This document shows, piece by piece, positions 1 through 5,107 of a stretch of 6,239 nt of DNA (the stretch's first letter is position 1; every line of letters begins with the position of its first letter). The notes beneath the pieces were generated by a model. It was not told where the DNA came from and ran no database searches. It saw nothing but the letters and a program-made list of their open reading frames with translations. A program made the translations under genes and the position numbers. Source of the stretch: Candidatus Izemoplasmatales bacterium (lineage in GTDB: Bacteria; Bacillota_I; Bacilli_A; Izemoplasmatales; Hujiaoplasmataceae); the NCBI GenBank assembly GCA_028699855.1, contig JAQVTV010000062.1:1-6239 (forward strand), given 5' to 3'.

Positions 1-225
1 CACGGTTCATCGGATGGAAGATTCACGATTTCCTACGCCGGGAAACATATGTCCAAGGAAGACATCGCCCAGGCTCATTATCAGGCGTTGGATTATGATG
101 AGACCATCTCTCGTTATCATCCGGACCGCCTTGTGCCGGGTTGGAATATTCTCGATAATCAGGAAGAGATCTTTTATATTCCCAATCCCGCATTGGGATT
201 ATGGATAGATAGAAATCGGTTCTAA
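1..225 (+). CDS. C-terminal end of an unrecognised protein (5' truncated by window edge)
   Basis: A reading frame open from the first base ends at TAA 223-225 and gives the last 74 residues of a protein whose start lies outside the window. The fragment is mixed in composition, with many acidic and aromatic residues, a Tyr-His-Pro-Asp-Arg segment and a final stretch rich in Pro, Leu and Trp before the end in Asp-Arg-Asn-Arg-Phe. There is no membrane segment and no metal-binding or catalytic motif that I recognise, so I give no function. It is judged real because it stays open, its composition looks like soluble globular protein, and a convincing intrinsic terminator begins 9 bases after its stop. 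An ATG in a shifted frame at 14 yields only a shadow reading. It may have been cotranscribed with the hydrolase that follows. Confidence 0.7.
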   Translation, partial: HGSSDGRFTISYAGKHMSKEDIAQAHYQALDYDETISRYHPDRLVPGWNILDNQEEIFYIPNPALGLWIDRNRF

Positions 226-233
226 CCCAAACG

Positions 234-268
234 AAGCGTTCCAACTTCCATTACGGGAACGCTTTTTT
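234..268 (+). terminator. Intrinsic terminator after the partial gene
   Basis: AAGCGTTCC (234-242) pairs with GGAACGCTT (256-264) to form a 9-bp perfect stem with a 13-base loop, followed by a run of six T (263-268). It starts 9 bases after the stop at 225. The esterase RBS begins only about 17 bases later, so any esterase promoter would have to lie inside the upstream gene or the terminator, or the esterase depends on readthrough. Confidence 0.85.
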
Positions 269-302
269 ACTGAAAAGACGAGTCAAAGGAGTATGATCAT
301 CC

Positions 303-1028
303 ATGAAAGCGAATGTCATCACACCCTATTTTATCGACGACCAACCCCGGGATATGATCTTGATTTTACCCGGTGGGGCATACGGATGGACTTCGGATAG
401 AGAAGCGATACCTGTCGCCAAGCGTTGGAATCAGGCATCGTGCCATGCGGCTGTCTTCTATTATCGAAACCAGAGACTGCTTTACCCGGCATTGATCGAT
501 GAAGCCTATTCTCTGATTGATCGCTTTCGAGAAGACCCAAGGATCCGCCGTATATATCTATGCGGATTTTCGGCGGGCGGACATTTCGCATTGATGTTGC
601 TTCAACGGAAACCTTCATGGTTTGCCGGCGGTATCTTGTGCTATCCGGTGGTTTCTGCCGATGTCAATCTCTGGAATGAACGGAGTTTCATCAATTTGCT
701 AGGGAAGAACCGGCCGTTCGAACATTTGGAGGAAGTGAGCTTAGAAAAGCACGTCCCCGAAGAGATGTGTCCATTGTTTGTATGGCATACGCTGGATGAT
801 GAATCCGTCAAAGTCGGGAACAGTCTTGTGTTGATCGAAGCAGTTCGTGCGAAGAACGCATCGATTGAGGCACATATCTTTCCAAAGGGTCGTCACGGAT
901 TGTCTTTGGCGACGGAAGAAACGCCATTTATCGATTCTGACCCCATGGTCTTCGCCCAAGAGAATGCGCATGTGTCCCAATGGTTTGAGATGGCAGTGTC
1001 TTGGATTCGTTCGCGCCCATCATCATAA
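303..1028 (+). CDS. Alpha/beta-hydrolase, acetyl-esterase/xylan-esterase-like
   Basis: A 241-residue cytoplasmic serine hydrolase without signal peptide or membrane segment. The fold markers appear in order. A Leu-Pro-Gly-Gly oxyanion-hole loop lies at residues 22-25. The nucleophile elbow Gly-Phe-Ser-Ala-Gly-Gly-His at 88-94 has Ser90 as nucleophile. The acid is Asp166 in a His-Thr-Leu-Asp-Asp context, and the catalytic His198 sits in Gly-Arg-His-Gly-Leu. Spacing and length (about 240-280 residues) fit the group of small carbohydrate acetyl esterases and related prolyl-oligopeptidase-fold hydrolases. In that family they remove acetyl groups from sugars or xylo-oligosaccharides; the substrate here is inferred, not shown. 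The start is ATG 303 with AAAGGAG at 285-291, a rather long 11-base gap; no other in-frame start lies between the RBS and 303. A terminator at 1056-1082 closes the unit. A general carboxylesterase is the main alternative. Confidence 0.85.
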   Translation: MKANVITPYFIDDQPRDMILILPGGAYGWTSDREAIPVAKRWNQASCHAAVFYYRNQRLLYPALIDEAYSLIDRFREDPRIRRIYLCGFSAGGHFALMLLQRKPSWFAGGILCYPVVSADVNLWNERSFINLLGKNRPFEHLEEVSLEKHVPEEMCPLFVWHTLDDESVKVGNSLVLIEAVRAKNASIEAHIFPKGRHGLSLATEETPFIDSDPMVFAQENAHVSQWFEMAVSWIRSRPSS

Positions 1029-1055
1029 CGGAACGCTTTTGTGATAAGTCTTTTC

Positions 1056-1082
1056 AAGGACAATGTTTTTTGTCCTTTTTTT
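1056..1082 (+). terminator. Intrinsic terminator after the esterase
   Basis: AAGGACAA (1056-1063) pairs with TTGTCCTT (1070-1077) in an 8-bp stem with a six-base loop. The T run continues through 1082. It lies 28 bases after the esterase stop and separates the esterase from the fructose-bisphosphatase gene. Confidence 0.85.
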
Positions 1083-1085
1083 GTG

Positions 1086-1125
1086 GTATCATGATATGCG
1101 ATGAAGTCTATCGATATCATGATAC
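1086..1125. repeat. Extended hairpin / dyad upstream of fbp
   Basis: GTATCATGATAT (1086-1097) is a perfect inverted repeat of ATATCATGATAC (1114-1125). Inside it, past a single bulged G at 1098, CGAT (1099-1102) pairs with ATCG (1110-1113), leaving a 7-base loop. The total is 16 bp with one bulge. Each arm also contains the self-palindrome TATCATGATA (1087-1096 and 1115-1124), so the site could equally be two operator half-sites 28 bp apart. No T run follows, so it is not a terminator. Its position just before fbp suggests an operator or a structured 5' leader; neither is proven. Confidence 0.6.
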
Positions 1126-1132
1126 ATCGCAG

Positions 1133-1143
1133 CCGCTAGGCGG
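1133..1143 (+). repeat. Small GC-rich hairpin in the fbp leader
   Basis: CCGC (1133-1136) pairs with GCGG (1140-1143) around a three-base loop, 8 bases after the large dyad and about 16 bases before the fbp ribosome binding site. It is short and could be chance; it matters only as part of an apparently structured leader. Confidence 0.3.
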
Positions 1144-1158
1144 GACACATTCGATGAA

Positions 1159-1165
1159 AGAGGAG
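1159..1165 (+). promoter_or_regulatory. Ribosome binding site fixing the fbp GTG start
   Basis: AGAGGAG ends 7 bases before GTG 1173. The overlapping ATG at 1171 runs straight into TGA, and the in-frame codon at 1155 is TGA with no start between it and 1173. GTG 1173 is therefore the first usable start. Confidence 0.8.
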
Positions 1166-1172
1166 TGACAAT

Positions 1173-3128
1173 GTGATTTACGAGAATAAATACCTTGAAT
1201 TGCTCAGCCATGATTTTCCAACCGTGCAATCAGCGAGCACCGAAATCATCAACTTGAGCGCCATTCTCAATCTCCCTAAAGGGACCGAAGTGTTCATTAC
1301 CGATATTCACGGGGAGTACGATGCGTTCAACCACTATCTGAAAAACGCTTCTGGGATCATCAAAGAAAAAATCGATATATTATATCCCGATCTTGCCGCA
1401 GAAGACAAAAACCGCTTGGCTTTTTTTATCTATTACCCAACCGATATGCTAAACAAGTATCAGGAGTCATGCGATAGTCCTGCCTATGAACGATTACTCA
1501 AAGACATTCTCTATAAAATGATCATGATTTGTCGACAAATCGCAACAAAGTACACTAAAAGCAAGGTTCAAAAGATCTTACCGGATGAATTCGCTTATGT
1601 GATCACCGAGTTGCTGTATGAATCGAACAATCACGAAGACAAGGAGTTATATTATCAAGCGATCATCGATGCGATTTTCTTGACGAGGAGAGAAAAGAAA
1701 TTCATCGTCCAAATCAGTCGCTTTCTGCGTAATCTCGCCATTGATCGCCTCCACATCGTAGGCGATATCTTCGATAGGGGACCCAAACCGCATCTGGTGA
1801 TGGAAAAACTGCTCAAAAAGAGCAATGTCGATATTCAATGGGGCAATCACGATATCAGTTTTCTCGGGGCGGCTTCGGGCTCGCAAGTGATGGTGGCCAA
1901 TGTCATTCGGATCGCTGCGCGCTACAATAATCTCGACTGTTTCGAGGATGGATATGGCATCAATCTCTTACCTTTGGCGCGTTTTGCTTTTCAGATGTAT
2001 GGGGATGATCCTTGCACGATCTTCATCCCCCGCGTCAAGAACGAGGATTATCAAAATGAAGAAGACTTGTCGTTCGTCGCGAAAATCCACAAGGCCATAG
2101 CGATCATCCAGTTCAAGCTCGAACAGAAGATTATCAACAGGCATCCAGAATTCGGGTTGGATGATCGGCTCCTGCTCGACAAAATCGATCCCCTTCACCA
2201 CACGGTCACCATCGGTCAATCCACCTATCCGATGTGTGACGCCAAGTTTCCAACGATAGATTGGCAGGATCCTTATACGCTAACCAAAGAAGAAAAAGAT
2301 GTCATTGATCATTTGACGCAACTCTTTCTTCACAACGAGATGTTGCAAAACCACGCTAAATACCTCATCCAGAAAGGCTCGATGTATCTTGCTTATAATA
2401 ATAATCTTTTGTTTCATGCGGCCATACCGCTTCATGAAGACGGCTCATTTCGCTGTCAACTTATAGGCGACGCCCGATATGGCGGGCGCGCATTATTTGA
2501 AGTGTGCGAACGGAAAGTGCGCCAGGCGTACCTCAATCGCTACGCTAAAGACAATCCCGATAAAGACTATTTTCTCTTCTTATGGCAATCTGGGAACAGT
2601 CCTTTGTTCGGAAAACACGCCATGAAGACGTTCGAACGCTATTTTCTTTCGGATAAAACCACGCATAAAGAGGTCAATGATCCTTACTTCAAAGAGCGCC
2701 TCAAACCAGAAGTCCTGAAACATATTTTCGCTGATTTCAATATGGACAACCACAAGGCAAAAATCATCAATGGACACGTGCCCCTTGATGTGACGAAAGG
2801 CGATGAAGTGATTCTCGCGGACAAAAGGATCTATTCTATCGACGGAGGTATGAGCAAACAGTACGCCGATAGAACGACCATCGGAGGTTATAGTCTCATC
2901 AGCGATTCCCATGCATTCTTTCTCGTGTCTCATGAACGTTTCGAGTCGTATATATCCTTGATTCAAACAGAGCGCGATATCGTTTCAATCACCCGAAGTG
3001 AAGAAATCAATCCGCACCGTACCTACCTCTACGATACGAACAAAGGCGAGGAGATCAAAGAGAAAATCAAGGATTTATATAAGTTGCTTGAGCATTATCG
3101 CAACGGCACCATTAAGGAGAAGGCATAA
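1173..3128 (+). CDS. fbp: Fructose-1,6-bisphosphatase, class III
   Basis: A 651-residue enzyme that hydrolyses fructose-1,6-bisphosphate to fructose-6-phosphate in the cytoplasm, the irreversible step of gluconeogenesis. It belongs to the large Bacillota-type class III family (typically about 640-670 residues), unrelated to class I and II enzymes. The metallophosphatase signature is complete. Thr-Asp-Ile-His-Gly-Glu is at 43-48 (metal ligands Asp44 and His46), Gly-Asp-Ile-Phe-Asp-Arg-Gly at 197-203, Gly-Asn-His-Asp at 224-227, and a late Asn-Gly-His at 533-535 supplies a further His ligand. The middle and C-terminal regions have the long helical insert usual in this family. The start is GTG with an AGAGGAG site 7 bases upstream. 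The gene stands alone between terminators at 1056-1082 and 3131-3163, so it is probably monocistronic. Its upstream region carries a large dyad (1086-1125) that may regulate it. No truncation or frameshift is visible. Confidence 0.97.
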   Translation: MIYENKYLELLSHDFPTVQSASTEIINLSAILNLPKGTEVFITDIHGEYDAFNHYLKNASGIIKEKIDILYPDLAAEDKNRLAFFIYYPTDMLNKYQESCDSPAYERLLKDILYKMIMICRQIATKYTKSKVQKILPDEFAYVITELLYESNNHEDKELYYQAIIDAIFLTRREKKFIVQISRFLRNLAIDRLHIVGDIFDRGPKPHLVMEKLLKKSNVDIQWGNHDISFLGAASGSQVMVANVIRIAARYNNLDCFEDGYGINLLPLARFAFQMYGDDPCTIFIPRVKNEDYQNEEDLSFVAKIHKAIAIIQFKLEQKIINRHPEFGLDDRLLLDKIDPLHHTVTIGQSTYPMCDAKFPTIDWQDPYTLTKEEKDVIDHLTQLFLHNEMLQNHAKYLIQKGSMYLAYNNNLLFHAAIPLHEDGSFRCQLIGDARYGGRALFEVCERKVRQAYLNRYAKDNPDKDYFLFLWQSGNSPLFGKHAMKTFERYFLSDKTTHKEVNDPYFKERLKPEVLKHIFADFNMDNHKAKIINGHVPLDVTKGDEVILADKRIYSIDGGMSKQYADRTTIGGYSLISDSHAFFLVSHERFESYISLIQTERDIVSITRSEEINPHRTYLYDTNKGEEIKEKIKDLYKLLEHYRNGTIKEKA

Positions 3129-3130
3129 AT

Positions 3131-3163
3131 AAAACGGTTTGGAGGGAATCCAAACCGTTTTTT
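3131..3163. terminator. Strong bidirectional terminator after fbp
   Basis: AAAACGGTTTGG (3131-3142) pairs with CCAAACCGTTTT (3150-3161), a 12-bp perfect stem with a 7-base loop. Six T follow on the + strand (3158-3163). On the minus strand the exit reads TTTTATTTA, so it can also stop leftward transcription. That suits a former convergent gene whose stop codon lies at 3172-3174. Confidence 0.92.
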
Positions 3164-3171
3164 ACTGCGAC

Positions 3172-3303
3172 TTATGGTTTCGGGACTGCAGCGAGGCCTT
3201 TAGAGCCTTCAAATTCTGCAAATACGATGTAATATGTGCCTGGTTCAAGGACGACGGGGTTATCGACCCAAGTCCCCGCTTGGTCGACATTGTCTTTGAC
3301 AAT
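3172..3303 (-). pseudogene. Possible remnant: C-terminal end of a lost leftward gene
   Basis: On the minus strand a reading frame ends at TAA (3172-3174), 9 bases from a terminator that works in that direction. The last 43 or so residues look like real protein: a beta-rich pattern with Thr-Trp-Val-Asp-Asn-Pro, then Glu-Pro-Gly-Thr-Tyr-Tyr-Ile-Val-Phe, ending in Pro-Lys-Pro. Codons are mixed and not A/T-biased, unlike the AT-rich stretch from 3301 to 3376. Upstream the frame stays open to 3408 but becomes low-complexity (many Phe, Leu, Ser) and runs into the promoter and 5' end of the Nudix gene, with no RBS. This fits a gene whose 5' part was deleted, leaving its tail. The Pro-Gly-Thr-Tyr-Tyr pattern recalls beta-sandwich domains of extracellular proteins, but the family is not identified. 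A chance open frame remains possible. Confidence 0.35.
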
Positions 3304-3340
3304 TTTTCTTATAAAACGAAAAAAACTTGGATAAAAGTTG

Positions 3341-3346
3341 TATAAT
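3341..3346 (+). promoter_or_regulatory. -10 element for the Nudix-mutY operon
   Basis: A perfect TATAAT lies about 30 bases before the Nudix start, in a very AT-rich stretch (3301-3360). No good -35 box is found 16-18 bp upstream; that region is A-rich. The TTGACA at 3296-3301 is 39 bp away, too far to pair with it. The promoter call therefore rests on the -10 box and its position after a terminator. Confidence 0.5.
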
Positions 3347-3376
3347 AAAGGGCAAGACTGATTATCAGGAGATAAT

Positions 3377-3778
3377 ATGAGAAAAGAAAAATCTTGTGGC
3401 GCAATCATCTTTCAGAATATCGACGGCGTTCGCCTGTTTCTTCTGATTCATATGAATCATGGACATTGGTCTTTCCCGAAAGGGCATATGGAACCCCATG
3501 AAACGGAAGCGCAAACCGCGGTGAGAGAGGTTTTTGAAGAAACGGGACTCCAGGTCACCTTGTTGGAGGGGTTTCGCGAATCCATCACCTATCGTTTGCC
3601 CGATGAAGCCAACAAGGAAGTGGTGTTCTTTCTTGCAATGCCTCGTTCAGGGGAGATTTCAATTCAAAAAGAAGAACTACAAGATGCCCGGTGGCTTACG
3701 TTTCCTCAGGCCTTGGAGTTGATCACCTATCCTAAAGATCGCGATGTCTTGATGAAAGCGGTCAGGTTTCTTGGATAA
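3377..3778 (+). CDS. Nudix hydrolase, probable bis(5'-nucleosyl)-tetraphosphatase (Ap4A hydrolase) type
   Basis: A 133-residue, single-domain Nudix enzyme. The Nudix box is perfect: Gly36, five residues, Glu42, seven residues, Arg50-Glu51-Val52, then Glu54-Glu55, Gly57-Leu58. The two late Glu residues bind the catalytic metal ions. The N-terminal Cys-Gly-Ala-Ile-Ile-Phe and the Gly-His-Trp-Ser-Phe-Pro-Lys-Gly-His lead-in to the box (residues 29-37) resemble the asymmetric Ap4A hydrolase group (NUDT2-like), which cleaves Ap4A to ATP and AMP. That substrate is inferred by resemblance. A role in cleaning oxidised or other nucleotides is the alternative and would suit the partner gene mutY. The start is ATG with AGGAG at 3367-3371, five bases away. 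The stop overlaps the mutY start by 8 bases, so the pair is translationally coupled. Confidence 0.9.
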   Translation: MRKEKSCGAIIFQNIDGVRLFLLIHMNHGHWSFPKGHMEPHETEAQTAVREVFEETGLQVTLLEGFRESITYRLPDEANKEVVFFLAMPRSGEISIQKEELQDARWLTFPQALELITYPKDRDVLMKAVRFLG

Positions 3779-4811
3779 CATCAATCAGAACGATTTCTCC
3801 AGGGAGTTGCTCGGGTGGTTTGACGCTCACAAGCGAACCCTGCCTTGGCGCGAGAACACAGACCCGTACCGGGTGCTTGTTTCCGAGTTCATGTTGCAAC
3901 AGACTCAGGTCAAGACGGTTATTCCCTATTATGAACGTTTCATCAATGCGATTCCCAATTTTCATGCGCTAGCGATGATTGACGAAGAGACACTGCACAA
4001 GCTATGGCAAGGTCTAGGATATTATCGCCGTGCGCAAAACTTAAAAAAACTCGCCATTGAAGTCGTCAATCAATTCAATGGCGTTTTGCCTGATGATCCC
4101 CTTATCTTAATTCGACTACCGGGCATAGGTCCTTATATCTCCGGAGCTGTCGCTTCTATTGCGTTCCAGAAGCCCGTTCCGGCGATCGATGGCAATGTCC
4201 GCCGCGTGATTTCCCGTTGTTTCGCGATTGAAGATCCATCCGGATCCGCTAACAGCTCCATTCACACGCGCATCCAGACGTTGATCGATCCCCAGCGACC
4301 GGGGGATTTCAATCAAGCGCTGATGGAAGTGGGGGCGCTCATATGTCTACCGACCACTTCACCCAAATGTCCGGAATGTCCTTTGAAGGATCGATGCCAA
4401 GCGAAGTTGCTAGACCGCATCTCGCAATACCCAGCCAAACTGAAACGACCTGCACCCAAAACGATTCCGATGACGGTTTTCTTGCTTCAAAGGGGGGATC
4501 GTTACGCGATTCAGAAACGACCCGAAGGCGGGCTTTTGGCTGGATTGTGGGAATTCCCCAACATTGAATCCCGACTCGATGACGCGGGTGTAATGCATTG
4601 GGCACAGATACACGATATCGAGATGGCACAGGTGTTCCATATAGGGAGAAACGCGCATCGATTCACGCATATCGTCTGGAATATGGATGTGTATCGATGC
4701 CAGATTCGGATGATTTCCCACTTAGCCCCATATGTGTGGGCAACCCTCGATGAGATCTATCGATCATATGCGCTGCCACAAGCGTTTTTGAAATTGCTGG
4801 ACAAGAGATAA
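3771..4811 (+). CDS. mutY: A/G-specific adenine DNA glycosylase MutY
   Basis: A 346-residue base-excision repair enzyme that removes adenine mispaired with 8-oxoguanine. The N-terminal Leu-Pro-Trp-Arg (24-27) and Glu39 in Ser-Glu-Phe-Met-Leu-Gln-Gln-Thr-Gln (the catalytic Glu) are typical. The helix-hairpin-helix is at 116-126 (Leu-Pro-Gly-Ile-Gly). Catalytic Asp140 precedes Gly-Asn-Val-Arg-Arg. Four Cys (192, 200, 203, 209) form the [4Fe-4S] site; the first gap is seven residues, not the six of the E. coli enzyme. Residues from about 230 form the C-terminal Nudix-like domain that reads 8-oxoguanine, with Phe298-Thr299-His300 where a Phe-Ser-His loop is usual. The start is TTG 3771, the only start after an in-frame TGA near 3750. 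It overlaps the Nudix stop and has only a weak AGG before it, so coupled translation is likely. No convincing terminator follows. Confidence 0.95.
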   Translation: MDNINQNDFSRELLGWFDAHKRTLPWRENTDPYRVLVSEFMLQQTQVKTVIPYYERFINAIPNFHALAMIDEETLHKLWQGLGYYRRAQNLKKLAIEVVNQFNGVLPDDPLILIRLPGIGPYISGAVASIAFQKPVPAIDGNVRRVISRCFAIEDPSGSANSSIHTRIQTLIDPQRPGDFNQALMEVGALICLPTTSPKCPECPLKDRCQAKLLDRISQYPAKLKRPAPKTIPMTVFLLQRGDRYAIQKRPEGGLLAGLWEFPNIESRLDDAGVMHWAQIHDIEMAQVFHIGRNAHRFTHIVWNMDVYRCQIRMISHLAPYVWATLDEIYRSYALPQAFLKLLDKR

Positions 4812-4860
4812 AAGCGTTCTCAACCGCTGATTTCGGTGGATCGATTATTGACAACGCTTA
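4812..4860. repeat. Wide-spaced inverted repeat after mutY
   Basis: AAGCGTT (4812-4818) and AACGCTT (4854-4860) are perfect 7-base inverted copies 35 bases apart. The right arm lies in the spacer of the strong promoter at 4848-4876. The loop is too long and the following T run too short for a good terminator. The same core, AAGCGTTC, forms the terminator at 234-268. This may be a weak mutY 3' structure or an operator; support is thin. Confidence 0.25.
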
Positions 4861-4876
4861 CATGTTTCAGTATAAT
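4848..4876 (+). promoter_or_regulatory. Consensus sigma-70/SigA promoter of the riboswitch operon
   Basis: TTGACA (4848-4853) and TATAAT (4871-4876) are both perfect consensus boxes, separated by exactly 17 bp. The predicted transcription start is near 4882-4884, a few bases before the riboswitch. A promoter this strong suggests near-constant initiation, with control left to the RNA switch downstream. Confidence 0.93.
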
Positions 4877-4889
4877 GAATACGTCATTT

Positions 4890-5058
4890 GATACACAGAG
4901 GTGCGTTTGATCGGTACCTTGTCCATTGGCAATGAGATGAACCTCAGATATGGATAAGCGAAGGGGTCAATCGCCGAAAGAGGGTGTTGGTTCATCGACA
5001 CGTTCTTGGTATTGAAGCGAATGCTTCCATACTGCCATCTATGATGGAGCGCTGTTAT
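4890..5058 (+). promoter_or_regulatory. Lysine riboswitch (L box / LYS element) aptamer
   Basis: The leader matches the lysine aptamer in conserved sequence and fold. AGAGGTGCG (4897-4905) is identical to the segment I recall from the B. subtilis lysC leader. P2 pairs 4903-4912 with 4965-4974 apart from one U-U mismatch, followed by the conserved GCCGAA (4973-4978). The P2 tip has TCCAT/ATGGA (4922-4926/4950-4954) and TGAG/CTCA (4933-4936/4943-4946), with loop ATGAAC (4937-4942). P3 includes GTGT/ACAC (4984-4987/4998-5001), and its loop carries GTTCAT (4990-4995), the exact complement of the P2 loop: the expected six-pair kissing contact. P4 is 5009-5018/5023-5032, including GAAGC/GCTTC. P5 is CCATC/GATGG (5035-5039/5043-5047). 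P1 joins 4891-4898 to 5052-5058 around one bulged C. Its 3' strand is also the 5' arm of the terminator, so ligand binding should prevent termination. Confidence 0.93.
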
Positions 5059-5086
5059 ATTCTCTCAGGATATAACGGCTTTTTTT
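5051..5086 (+). terminator. Riboswitch-controlled intrinsic terminator
   Basis: GCTGTTATAT (5051-5060) pairs with ATATAACGGC (5070-5079) in a 10-bp stem with one G-U pair; two further pairs may close the loop. Seven T follow (5080-5086). The left arm covers the whole 3' strand of aptamer helix P1 (5052-5058), so P1 and the terminator exclude each other. It lies 21 bases before the first structural gene. Confidence 0.92.
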
Positions 5087-5091
5087 ATTTA

Positions 5092-5099
5092 AAAGGAGG
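5092..5099 (+). promoter_or_regulatory. Ribosome binding site fixing the hydratase TTG start
   Basis: AAAGGAGG ends 8 bases before TTG 5108, just after the terminator T run. The nearer ATG at 5100 abuts the RBS and reaches a stop after three codons, so it is not the start. Confidence 0.85.
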
Positions 5100-5107
5100 A
5101 TGAAATC

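Noticed and set aside
270..297. CTGAAA (270-275) and TATGAT (292-297), 16 bp apart, as an esterase promoter giving a leaderless mRNA
   Set aside because: The -10 match overlaps the region of a good AAAGGAG ribosome binding site at 285-291, which would be useless in a leaderless message. The -35 box is weak.
2580..2966. Long minus-strand open frame inside fbp
   Set aside because: It is fully covered by the well-supported fbp coding frame, has no RBS and shows no recognisable motif. It is a shadow frame.
3296..3315. TTGACA at 3296 as the -35 box for the Nudix operon
   Set aside because: It is 39 bp from the only good TATAAT (3341), and the nearer TATAAA at 3310 is only 8 bp away. It also lies within the minus-strand protein-like tail, so it is probably chance.
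3139..3345. Plus-strand open frame of 68 codons between fbp and the Nudix gene
   Set aside because: It starts inside the terminator hairpin, has no RBS, and its sequence is the mirror of the better minus-strand frame.
4812..4860. Inverted repeat after mutY as an intrinsic terminator
   Set aside because: The 7-bp stem has a 35-base loop and only a TTT after it, and its right arm is inside a perfect promoter.
4883..5090. T-box or another amino-acid leader instead of a lysine riboswitch
   Set aside because: There is no T-box antiterminator bulge sequence or specifier stem. The AGAGGTGCG and GCCGAA elements, the P5 hairpin and the loop-loop complement all match the lysine aptamer.
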